Positions 8,018 to 16,700 of a stretch of 62,446 bases of DNA are shown here, one piece after another (position 1 is the first letter of the stretch; each line of letters opens with the position of its first letter). A program made the translations under genes and the position numbers. The DNA comes from Bacteroidota bacterium. GTDB taxonomy: Bacteria; Bacteroidota; Rhodothermia; Rhodothermales; JANQRZ01. Below the pieces are notes generated by a model, which saw only the letters and a list, made by a program, of their open reading frames with translations, was not told the origin of the DNA and did not search any database. Location: positions 1 to 62,446 of the forward strand of contig JBCDKT010000021.1 in NCBI GenBank assembly GCA_038746285.1, in the 5' to 3' direction.

Positions 8018-8884
8018 ATGCCCACGCCTCCGCCCCGCACCGCCTCGACGCACCGGCTGTTCCTGCTCTGCCTCGCCCTCTTCGCCGGGTCGATCCTGTT
8101 CAGCGTGGCGGGGACCGTGCTGCTGAACTTCTTCCCGGCCCAGGCGGGCGTCGCGCTCGGCTGGATCGCCGCCAACCTCGGCCTGGACCTCGACGCACTC
8201 ATCAAGGGGCCGACGTGGGTCTACATGGCCCTCCTGCCGGTGCTCTCCCTCCTGCTCTACCTGCCGGACCTCGGGTGGACGCGCTCCGTCCTCTTTCTGC
8301 TCTGGGGCAGCGCCATCGGGGCCGTCGCCGAACTCCTCGGGACGCAGACCGGCTTCCCCTTCGGAGCCTACACCTACGGCGACTACCTCGGCGCGAAGCT
8401 CGCCGGGCACGTACCGTGGTTCATCCCGCCCTCGTGGTACGCCGTCGCGATCATCGCCTACGACCTCGCCCGGCGGATGAAGGTCGGGACGACGGCGACG
8501 ATCGTCTGGGGCGCGGTCTTCATGGTGCTCTGGGACGTGGCGCTGGACCCGGCAATGAGCAAGGCATTCCCGTTCTGGACGTACGAGACCGAGGGCATCT
8601 TCTTCGGGATGCCGCTCTCGAACTGGGCCGGCTGGTTCGTGACCTCGCTCCTGATCGTGTGGGGCTTCGACCGGCTCCTCGGCGGGCTGCAGTCGGCACC
8701 GGCGTGGGCCCCGACGCTCTATGCGCTGAACGTGATCTTCCCCGTCCTGATCTGTCTGCTCTACGGCCTGCCGCTGGCCGGGCTGATCGGCCTCGTCGCG
8801 CTCGGCGTTGCCCTCGCTGTAGTCGGGAGCCGAGGTGGGCGGCTGCTGCCGACGCGGTCCGCGCCGGAGGTGGCGCGCGTATGA
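8018..8884 (+). CDS. cruF: CruF-type carotenoid hydratase (membrane protein)
   Basis: A 288-residue protein with about seven membrane segments, matching the DUF422/CruF carotenoid hydratase family (1',2'-hydration of the psi end group of lycopene-type or bacterioruberin carotenoids). Family patterns visible: GAVAELLGTQTGFPFGAYTY, then PWFIPPSWYAVA and WDVALDPAMS. ATG at 8018 is used; longer reading upstream crosses non-coding DNA. The stop overlaps the crtB start (ATGA), showing translational coupling. With crtB, an acyltransferase and a glycosyltransferase downstream, it fits synthesis of an acylated carotenoid glycoside such as salinixanthin; the product is inferred. Confidence 0.88.
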   Translation: MPTPPPRTASTHRLFLLCLALFAGSILFSVAGTVLLNFFPAQAGVALGWIAANLGLDLDALIKGPTWVYMALLPVLSLLLYLPDLGWTRSVLFLLWGSAIGAVAELLGTQTGFPFGAYTYGDYLGAKLAGHVPWFIPPSWYAVAIIAYDLARRMKVGTTATIVWGAVFMVLWDVALDPAMSKAFPFWTYETEGIFFGMPLSNWAGWFVTSLLIVWGFDRLLGGLQSAPAWAPTLYALNVIFPVLICLLYGLPLAGLIGLVALGVALAVVGSRGGRLLPTRSAPEVARV

Positions 8885-9888
8885 CGGCCCGCGTCCCATC
8901 GCCCCCCCTACCGCCGACGGGCCGCGCGAGCCGGGCCGAGGAGGACCGCTACCTGTGGCAGGCGTTCCACCACCACTCGCGCACGTTCTCGCTCGCCACG
9001 CGCCTGCTCCCGTCGCGGGTCCGCCTGCCGGTGGCGACGCTCTACCTCTACTGCCGGACCGTCGACTCGATTGCCGACGAGCGGGTGCTGGAGGCCAGCC
9101 CGGCCCAGGCCCTGGCCGACCTCGCCGAGGCCCAGCAGCACCTCGACCGCACGCTCGCGGGCGACCCGCCGGACCTGCTGCTCTGGCGCCGGCTCGCCGA
9201 GGTCCACGACCGCTTCGACCTCCGGCCGGGGCCGCTCTACGAACTCCTCGACGGGGCCGCCTGGGACCTGGAGGACCGGGGGATCGCCGACATGGACGAC
9301 CTCATCGCCTACTCGGAGCGCGTGGCCGGGAGCGTCGGGGCGATGATGCTGCCGTTTCTCGTGGAGCGCCGCCGTGACGCCGACGGGCTGGAGCCGGCGG
9401 CGCGGGCGCTCGGCAACGCGATGCAGCTGACGAACATCCTCCGCGACGTGGGCGAGGACCTCGAACGGCTCGGCCGGATCTACCTACCGGACGACCTCCT
9501 GCGCCGCTTCGGCGTCACCCGCGCCGGCCTGCTGGGCATTGTCCGCAACGGGCACGAGCCGGGGGGCACCTACGCCGCCCTGCTGGAGTCGGTCATGGCC
9601 GCTGCCGAGCGGCTCTACGACGAGGCCGAGGCGGGCATTGCGGTGCTCCCCCGGCAGTCGCGCCTCGGCATCACGGCGGCGGCGCGGATGTACCGCGAGA
9701 TCATGAACGAGGTCCGGGCCGCGCACTACGACAACCTCCGCCAGCGCGGCATCGTCCCGCTCCGGCGCAAGCTGCGGCTGGTCGTGCAGGACGGCTATGC
9801 CACGCGCCGCGCGCGCCTGATCGGCAGCGCCGCGCACCGGTTCGGGGCCAGCGGGGCGCTCCAGCAGGCTACCGAGACAGACGCATGA
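8881..9888 (+). CDS. crtB: Phytoene synthase
   Basis: It condenses two geranylgeranyl diphosphates to phytoene, the committed step to carotenoids. The 335-residue protein has the squalene/phytoene synthase fold. The first metal-binding region reads YLYCRTVDSIADE; the usual first aspartate of the DDxxD-type motif is replaced by V here. The second is NAMQLTNILRDVGEDLERLGR. YCR and the C-terminal Y-EI segment are also present. It overlaps the upstream cruF and the downstream acyltransferase by ATGA, so all three are one operon. Confidence 0.93.
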   Translation: MTARVPSPPLPPTGRASRAEEDRYLWQAFHHHSRTFSLATRLLPSRVRLPVATLYLYCRTVDSIADERVLEASPAQALADLAEAQQHLDRTLAGDPPDLLLWRRLAEVHDRFDLRPGPLYELLDGAAWDLEDRGIADMDDLIAYSERVAGSVGAMMLPFLVERRRDADGLEPAARALGNAMQLTNILRDVGEDLERLGRIYLPDDLLRRFGVTRAGLLGIVRNGHEPGGTYAALLESVMAAAERLYDEAEAGIAVLPRQSRLGITAAARMYREIMNEVRAAHYDNLRQRGIVPLRRKLRLVVQDGYATRRARLIGSAAHRFGASGALQQATETDA

Positions 9889-10604
9889 CCTCGGGCGGCC
9901 CGGTCGGCAAGCGGGTGGCCGTCTGGGCGGTCTCGCGGCTCATCGAGCGCTCGCTGCGGTCCGACTTCCGCCGCGTCGTCTGGCTCGGGCCGAAGCCCTG
10001 GACGGACGGTACGCTCGACCCGGAGCGGCCGCTCGTCCTCTACACGAACCACCACAGTTTCTTCGATGGCTACCTGCTGTGGCTGCTCACCCGCCGCGTC
10101 CTCGGCCGCCCGCCGATGCTGTGGATGAACGAGTGGGAGCGCGTCCCGCTCTTCGGGCCGCTGGGCGCGCTGCCGTTCCCGCCGGACGACCCGCGCCGCC
10201 GCCTCGCCACGATCCGCGAGACGGCCCGCCGCCTCCGCGCGCACCCGCCTCCGGTCTTTCTGTACTTCCCCGAGGGCGAACTCGGCCCGCCGGACGCCGG
10301 GCTGGCCGCGTTCCCCCCGGAGCGCTTCACCCGGCTCGCGCGCTTCTTCCCCGACGCCGTGCAGTGGTGGCCGGTCGGCCTCCGGGTGACGTGGTGGGGC
10401 GAGGACCGGCCGACGGCGCTCATGACGGGCGGCGCGCCGCACGACGCCCCCGACGGCGGCGAGCATGCCCGGCTCGGGCATACGCTGGACGCGCTGCGCG
10501 GCGTTACCCCCGGCGACGGGGAGGTACTGCTCGACGGCACGCCAAGCGCCGACGAGCGATGGGATTTATCTTTGCTCGCCCCCCTGCTCCGACGCTGGAC
10601 CTGA
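9885..10604 (+). CDS. PlsC-like acyltransferase in the carotenoid operon
   Basis: A 239-residue glycerolipid-type acyltransferase. The catalytic NHxxxxD motif is YTNHHSFFDGY, and the substrate-binding motif appears as FLYFPEGELGPP. The ATGA overlap with crtB places it in the same transcript. In this setting it most likely attaches a fatty acid to a carotenoid glycoside (salinixanthin has an acylated glucose), rather than making phosphatidic acid. That role is inference; a general phospholipid role cannot be excluded. There are no obvious membrane spans. Confidence 0.8.
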   Translation: MTSGGPVGKRVAVWAVSRLIERSLRSDFRRVVWLGPKPWTDGTLDPERPLVLYTNHHSFFDGYLLWLLTRRVLGRPPMLWMNEWERVPLFGPLGALPFPPDDPRRRLATIRETARRLRAHPPPVFLYFPEGELGPPDAGLAAFPPERFTRLARFFPDAVQWWPVGLRVTWWGEDRPTALMTGGAPHDAPDGGEHARLGHTLDALRGVTPGDGEVLLDGTPSADERWDLSLLAPLLRRWT

Positions 10605-10680
10605 GAGACGATACCGTGACGCGCGAGGTCGAGCGCTACACCAAGCCCGCCCGCACTCCGTTCCACGCACCCCGCCCCGC

Positions 10681-11319
10681 ATGACGCTGCTCCTCGCCCT
10701 GCTTCTGACGGTGCCCCTTCCCGACAGCTTGCCCAGCACGCCGCCCGATACGCTCGCCAGCCTGTACGCGCACAACGACTCCGACGGACTGGTGCGCCTG
10801 CACGGCAGCGCGGTCCGCAGCTTGAGCGACGACCTGCTCTACCGCTACCGGCTCTACCCGCTCACGCTCGACGCGCAGTACCTCGACGATCTCCCGGAGG
10901 AGAACGCCTGCGCGACGGCCCAGGACTTCGCGCTGCTGTCCGCGCTCTGGGCCTACCGGGCGGGCGAGGCCCCGCCGTGGAAGATGCCTGTCTACGGCAT
11001 CCGCTCCGACGCCCTGCTCGACCGCGCGCGCGCCCTCGACCCGGACGACCCCTACGTCCTCCTCGTCGCCGGCCAGTCGATGCTCTACCGGCCGAGGATC
11101 TTCGGGCGAAGCCCCGAGAAAGCGCTCGAACTCTTCGAGCGGCTGCGCGGGATCGTGCGGTCGCGCTCGGTGCCGGGCCTCTCCCCGTTCGAGCCCGAGG
11201 TCTGGTTCTGGTACACGCTCCGCGTCCTCGGCCGCCCGAACACGGACCGCGTGCGCGACCGCCTGCTCGCTCAGGGCCCGCCCCCGCTCTTCCACCAGTT
11301 CCTGACCGACCCACCGTAG
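10681..11319 (+). CDS. Exported TPR-like protein of unknown function
   Basis: A 212-residue protein starting MTLLLALLLTVPLPDS, a short signal-peptide-like leader. The middle has helical repeats (ALLDRARALDPDDPYVLLVAGQ, KALELFERLRGIV) resembling tetratricopeptide pairs. It contains no catalytic motif. It follows the acyltransferase by 76 bases on the same strand and precedes the glycosyltransferase, so it may be part of the cluster. Confidence 0.65.
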   Translation: MTLLLALLLTVPLPDSLPSTPPDTLASLYAHNDSDGLVRLHGSAVRSLSDDLLYRYRLYPLTLDAQYLDDLPEENACATAQDFALLSALWAYRAGEAPPWKMPVYGIRSDALLDRARALDPDDPYVLLVAGQSMLYRPRIFGRSPEKALELFERLRGIVRSRSVPGLSPFEPEVWFWYTLRVLGRPNTDRVRDRLLAQGPPPLFHQFLTDPP

Positions 11320-11330
11320 CACCTTCGGTG

Positions 11331-11448
11331 CGGAATGGGAGGAATGGGGAGAACGGGCGGAATGGGAAGCAGCGTCAGCGCGCTGCGCGGATGTCTCGGT
11401 AACTTTCGTGCCTTTTATTTCCACTCCTCCCACTCCTCCCACTCCTCC
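11331..11448 (+). repeat. Promoter-array element A (9-bp units)
   Basis: A purine-rich arm (GGAATGGGAGGAATGGGGAG, then GGGCGGAATGGGAAG) is followed by a core with the box TAACTTTCG (11400-11408). Three copies of CACTCCTCC follow (11422-11448), 23 bases before the glycosyltransferase start. Same order of parts as elements B and D. Confidence 0.7.
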
Positions 11449-11471
11449 CGGCCCGCCCGGCCCTGCCCGGC

Positions 11472-12542
11472 ATGCTTGTCCTCGGTGGCCTCCACGCCGT
11501 CTTCCTGAGCATCCTCGCGGTCAACCTCGCCTACTTGTGGCGGACGAAGCGCGCTCGCCTGGCCCCCAGCCCGCTGCCGCGGGTGTCGGTGCTGATCCCG
11601 GCACGGAACGAGGCCGACAACCTCCGCCGACTGCTTCCGACGCTGCGCGCGCAGGACTACCCGGACTTCGAGGTGATCGTCTACGATGACGGGTCGGAGG
11701 ACGAGACGGCGGCGGTGATCGACGCGTTTGGGGTTCGGAAGATGCAGGGCGACGGGCCGCCGCCGGGCTGGGTCGGGAAGGTCCACGCGCTCTACCAGGC
11801 CACGCGCGAGGCGAGCGGCGAGGTCTACCTCTTCCTCGACGCCGACGCCGCGCTGAAGGGTGAGGGTGCGCTCCGCCGCCTCGTGGAGCGCTGGGCGGCG
11901 GCCGAGGCGAAGGCGGGCGAGGTGGGGGCCTTCGTGAGCGGCCTGCCCCACCTGCGCGGTGGCGGGCTGCTGCTGACGAGCCTCGTCCCGTTTGCGATCC
12001 TGACGGCGCTCCCCCTCCCGCTCACCCCGCGCACGACCTCACCGTCGCTGGCCTCGCTCAACGGGCAGTGCTGGCTCGTCGGGGCCCGCGCCTACCACCG
12101 GCACGAGCCGCACGCGGCGATGCCGGACGAGGTGCTGGAGGACGTGAACATCGGGCGCTACCTCAAGGCGAAAGGCATGCGCGCCGTCTTCCGCGACCTT
12201 CACGACGATCTCGAAGTGTGGATGTACCGGAGCCTGCCCGACGCGTGGGCGGGGTTCCGGAAAAACGCCTACCTGCTCCAGGGGGGTACCCCGCTCCGGT
12301 TCGCTGCCGCCCAAGCCTTTTTCTGGAGCGTCTTCGTCCTGCCGCCGCTCGTCTCGCCCTGGTTTCTGGTCTCGCTCTACGCCCTCAAAGTCGGTACAGA
12401 CACCTACAGCCGCTTCCCCCTTCAGGTCCGCCTGCTCGCTCCGGTCTCGCTCCTCCTCGGCGGCCTCCTGCCGTTCGACTCCGCCCTCGGCCACTGGCGC
12501 GGGACGGTCCGCTGGAAAGACCGGGTGGTCGGTGGACGGTGA
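11472..12542 (+). CDS. Family 2 glycosyltransferase, CruG/CrtQ-like
   Basis: A 356-residue membrane glycosyltransferase. After one N-terminal membrane helix comes the GT-A fold: VSVLIPARNEADNLRRLL, VYDDGSEDET, FLDADAAL (DxD), and EDVNIGRYLK. Three hydrophobic segments close the C-terminus. In a cruF-crtB neighbourhood this matches the enzyme that adds a sugar to the hydroxylated carotenoid end (CruG-like). The next gene, pyrF, is separated by repeat element B. The pathway role is inferred from context. Confidence 0.82.
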   Translation: MLVLGGLHAVFLSILAVNLAYLWRTKRARLAPSPLPRVSVLIPARNEADNLRRLLPTLRAQDYPDFEVIVYDDGSEDETAAVIDAFGVRKMQGDGPPPGWVGKVHALYQATREASGEVYLFLDADAALKGEGALRRLVERWAAAEAKAGEVGAFVSGLPHLRGGGLLLTSLVPFAILTALPLPLTPRTTSPSLASLNGQCWLVGARAYHRHEPHAAMPDEVLEDVNIGRYLKAKGMRAVFRDLHDDLEVWMYRSLPDAWAGFRKNAYLLQGGTPLRFAAAQAFFWSVFVLPPLVSPWFLVSLYALKVGTDTYSRFPLQVRLLAPVSLLLGGLLPFDSALGHWRGTVRWKDRVVGGR

Positions 12543-12546
12543 GGCG

Positions 12547-12709
12547 GAGGACAGAGGACAGAGGACAGAGGACAGAGGACAGAGGACAGAGGACAGAGGA
12601 CAGAAAGGTAGGCGCGGAGCGCGAGGGGGTCGGTAAATTTCTGGGCTTTTCTTCCCACTCCTCCCACTCCTCCCACTCCTCCCACTCCTCCCACTCCTCC
12701 CACTCCTCC
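12547..12709 (+). repeat. Promoter-array element B (8 x 7-bp, core, 6 x 9-bp)
   Basis: Eight perfect copies of GAGGACA (12547-12602) start right after the glycosyltransferase stop. The core carries GCGCGAGGGGGTCGG, the box TAAATTTC (12634-12641) and GGGCTTTTC. Six perfect copies of CACTCCTCC (12656-12709) end five bases before the pyrF start codon. The 7-mer is the motif of the inverted repeats at 21.56-22.03 kb. Confidence 0.8.
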
Positions 12710-12714
12710 CGCCC

Positions 12715-13524
12715 TTGTCCTTCACCGCCCGCCTTCGCGCGGCCCAAGCCGCCACCCGCTCCCGCGTCTGCGTCGGGCTCGACCCCGATCCGGCCCGGCT
12801 GCCGCAGCCGCTCCGCGGCCGCCCGCTCGCCGAAGCCGTGCTCGCCTTCAACCGCGCGATCATCGAGGCGACAGCGGACGTGGCGTGCGCCTACAAACCA
12901 AACCTCGCGTTCTACGAGGCGCTCGGGGCCGACGGGTGGCGCGTCTTCGAGCAGACCGTCCGCGCCGTCCCCGGCGACCGGCTCGTGATCGCTGACGCCA
13001 AACGGGGCGACATCGGCAACACGGCGCGGATGTACGCCCACGCGTTCTACGAGCGGGCCGAGGCCGATGCCGTGACCGTCTCGCCGTACATGGGAAGCGA
13101 GTCGATCACTCCGTTCCTGGAGACCGAGGGCCGGTGCGCTTTCGCGCTCGTCGCCACCTCCAACCCGAGCGGGGCGGAGGTGCAGGACCTGGTGGCCGGC
13201 GGCGAGCCTGTCTACCGGTACGCGGCACGGCTTGCGGTCGAGGCCGCCGCGGACCGGCCGGGCGAGGCCGGGTTCGTGGTCGGGGCGACGCGGCCTGCGC
13301 TGCTGGTCGAGTTGCGCGCAGCCTATCCCGAGGTGCCGTTTCTGGTCCCTGGCGTCGGCGCACAGGGCGGCGATGCGGTAGCGGTTGTCGATGCGGCAGG
13401 CGCAGGACCGCTGCTCGTGAGCAGCAGCCGGGGCATCCTCTACGCCTCCGACGGCGAGGACTTCGCGGAGGCTGCTCGGCACGCGGCCCTCGGCCTGCGC
13501 GACGCGCTCGGCATCTCTGCGTAA
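12715..13524 (+). CDS. pyrF: Orotidine 5'-phosphate decarboxylase, type 2
   Basis: Last step of UMP synthesis: decarboxylation of OMP. The 269-residue barrel has CVGLDPDP at the first strand, YKPNLAFYEALG, and the catalytic DAKRGDIGNT (K and D network). The C-terminal phosphate site reads LVPGVGAQGGD and VSSSRGILY. These are typical of the longer type 2 form. The start is a TTG at 12715 directly after the pyrimidine array; no Shine-Dalgarno sequence exists, so initiation likely relies on an unstructured leader. Confidence 0.93.
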   Translation: MSFTARLRAAQAATRSRVCVGLDPDPARLPQPLRGRPLAEAVLAFNRAIIEATADVACAYKPNLAFYEALGADGWRVFEQTVRAVPGDRLVIADAKRGDIGNTARMYAHAFYERAEADAVTVSPYMGSESITPFLETEGRCAFALVATSNPSGAEVQDLVAGGEPVYRYAARLAVEAAADRPGEAGFVVGATRPALLVELRAAYPEVPFLVPGVGAQGGDAVAVVDAAGAGPLLVSSSRGILYASDGEDFAEAARHAALGLRDALGISA

Positions 13525-13721
13525 TGTTGCGAGCGAGAAGGCTGCAGCCTGATCCTGCACAAAATACGGGACAGATATATACCATACGCGCAAACCATTT
13601 CGCAGACGGTGTAGGCGGAGCGAATGGGCTGCTTTTTATGAAGTACTTGTGAACCTATTAAAAATGTGGTACCATATTGCGTGGCATCTTCGCTACCCTC
13701 CACCACTAGCCGGTGAAACCC
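13525..13721. other. AT-rich leader of the subtilase gene
   Basis: Lower GC than the flanking genes, with TATATACC and TATTAAAAATG. A box-like TACCCTCC lies at 13694-13701, about 20 bases before the candidate ATG at 13722. No gene is visible. Confidence 0.45.
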
Positions 13722-13742
13722 ATGCGTCCTGCTCGCTTAGTT

Positions 13743-13750
13743 CTCTCTCT
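13743..13750 (+). repeat. (CT)4 tract controlling the subtilase signal-peptide frame
   Basis: Four CT units follow the candidate start ATG at 13722. With four units the ATG frame (MRPARLVLSL...) is out of phase with the protease by one base. One extra CT restores one frame that gives a full signal peptide. This is the arrangement of a slipped-strand switch. Confidence 0.55.
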
Positions 13751-16700
13751 TGACCTTGTCTGCCCTTCTTATCGACGCGGGCGACGCGCACGCGCAGAAT
13801 CGCCTCACGCTCAAAGGCTCTGAGGTTCGCCTTGTCGGCGGCACCTGGTACCACTACACCGGCGGTCAGCAAGGCGACCTCGCGCTCCTCGACCGCATCA
13901 TCGTCCGTCTCCAGAATGGGGCGACCCCGACGCAATCCGCCGTCGACCATGTGGTCGGGAGCAGTGGAGTCGATCTCATCGAATCGCCTCTGCCGGGGAA
14001 CTACTTCGTCCTGAGCGTAGACACGACGGCGCACAACCCGCTCGTCGTTGCGGCCGACCTCTCGGCGCACTCGTCCGTCGAGGAAGTCATCTTCAACGGA
14101 CAAGGCTCCGTCATGGGCGCGAGTCCGGGGGGCGTAGCGGGGAGCGTGGACCCCGTAGCCGACGTGCTTGCCGGTCCCGCTACCGGCAACCGAGGCAACC
14201 CCTGCACGAGCGGGTTCATCCCGAGCGATCCGCTCTGGGACAGCGGCGGCATCGACGTGGACGGCGACGGCATCGGCGACGGGCAGTGGAACCTGTGCGA
14301 GATCCGCATGCCCGAGGCGTGGGGCGTCACGACCGGCGAGCCGGAGGTCGTCGTCGGCATTATCGACTCGCCCGCCGACTACAACCACGTCGATCTCGTC
14401 GGCGGGTTGTGGACGAACCCGTTCGAGGCGAACGGGCAAAGCGGCGTGGACGACGGCGACGCAAACGACTGCATCGACGACCTGAACGGCTGGGACTTCG
14501 GCAATGTAGGGGCCTTCAATGGGTGCCCAGGCGACGCCGACCCCTCCAACATCGGCGACCCCGACTTCGACGGCGAGGATCACGGGACCGCTTCGGCCGG
14601 TGTAGCCCTCGCCCGAACCAACAACGCCGTCGGTGGGAGCTTCGAGGGCATGGCCGGCATCGCCGGCGGCAACGGTGACCCCGGCACGGGCGCGGAGTAC
14701 ATGGTCATCGCGCAGTACTACCGCTCCGGTATGCCCGGCGACCTCAGAACGGACGCCGAGTCCATCGCCCGCGGCATCCAGTACGCTGCGGAGACGGGCG
14801 CGGATGTGATCTCGATCACCTCGGGGTTCATGACGAACTACAACTTCTTCCCTCTCGCCGTCAACTTGGCGGAGACGCTCGGCGTGGTCGTCGTCGCTTC
14901 GGGAGGCAACGTTCGGGGGAGCTACGAGCGCCTCTACTATCCGGCGGCCTATCCGACCGTGCTCGCTGTGGGGGCCACGCTGTTCACCGACGAGCGGTGG
15001 CCAGGCAGTTCGGTCGGGGACAGCGAACCCAGCGGGAACGGTGACGATGAGTCCTTCGTGCTCGACGTGACGGCTCCGGGCGGAGAGAGGAGCATCATCT
15101 CGACGGACCCGACCGGCGACTCCGGCACGAACTCGGGTGACTATCTCACGTCGAGTAGTGAGCTTTATGCCGGAACCTCGGCTTCGGCGCCCCACGTCGT
15201 GGGCGTGGCCGCGCTCGTCCGTTCGATCAACCCCTCACTCACGGCGCTCCAGGTTCGGGAGATTCTCCGCCTCACCGCCGACCCCGACGAGTGCGTCGAG
15301 GTAGACCCCGATTACGACGAGGGGCAGGAGTGCGGCTACGGCCGCGTCGACGCCTACGAAGCGCTCAAAGCCACACTGGAACGATTCGGCGGCAGCCCGC
15401 AGGCGGATCTCTTGATTCCGGCCGGCGAGACGTGGGACTTCGGCGACGTGGAGGTCGCGTTCGCGCCGGGGGCGCGGCTCACCGTGGAAGGGACGCTCAA
15501 CGCGAGCGGAACGACCTTTGACGCGGACGACACGAGCCAGGGCTGGGAGGGGCTGCGCGTCGAACTTGACGGTGAAGCCAACTTGTCCGCCGGGTCCGTA
15601 CTCCGGGATGTGCAGAGCTACGGCGGCGCGGCGGTCTATGTCTACGGCGATTTCACCCTCGACAACTCCGACATCATTGGCAGCCCGCTCGGGCTGACCG
15701 CCAGCGGCATCTTCGCCTCGGGCGCAAGCGCGTTCGTCCGGGTGAAGAACGAGAGCGAGATTTTCGACCACGAGGGCGACGGCGTCTACGCCACGAGCGG
15801 TGCCTACGTGTACATCGAGGACAGCTTTGTCAGGGACAATGCGGACGGCGGGGTAAAGGCGACGCTGGCCGATGTCTTACTCTACGACAGTGTTGTCCGG
15901 GACAACGCGGGAGGCTACGGCGCGGAGGCCGTCTACTACGGCAGTGTCTCCTTCGGCTTCTTCTCCGGCCCCTACCCCGCACCGCCGCAGAACAACGACC
16001 TCGCCGACAACGCGGCCGGCACGCTCCTGGCTAACTACCGCGCCGACATCGCGGCGGGAAACAACGGGCGCTTCGAGCAGAACAACTTCCTCCGCACCGG
16101 GAGCGAGCTCCACGCCAAGGCCCGGACCGACTCCGACGTGCGGGCGCGGTGCAACTACTGGGGCAGCGCCTCGGGGCCGAACCTCGCCTTCGTGGACACC
16201 GACGCGTCGAGCACCTACACCTACCAGCCGTTCCTCACGGCTCCCGGGGGCATCTGTGACCTCGCTCAAAGCAGCCGGGGCTCCTCCCCTGCCGGCGGCT
16301 CCTCCCTCGCCGGCGGTACGCCGCTCATCGAACTGGAAGGCCCCGAGCAGGTGCCGGCGATGGTATGGGAAGCGCTCGGTCTGGCCGACACCGGGCAGAC
16401 CGAGGCCGCCTTCCTTCTGCTCATGAGCGCGGTAGAGACGGCGGCGACGCCGGAGGCAGCGGCGCGCGCCTACGCGGCGCTCACACGGCTGGCACGGCGC
16501 GGCCCCTCGGAGGGCCTGGCGGGGTTCCTGCACGAGCGGAGCCAGGACGAGAGCGAGCGGCCGTGGGCGCTCTCGGCGCTCGTGGAGGTCCAGCGTGCCG
16601 AAGGCGAGACCGAGGGAGCAGGGGTCTCAGCTTCGGCGCTGACGGCGGAGTACGCCGGGACGGAGCACGCCCTGTTCGGGTGGGCCGCGCGCCACCGCGA

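Noticed and set aside
14286-14678. Second frame inside the subtilase gene
   Set aside because: Arginine-rich shadow of the catalytic domain.
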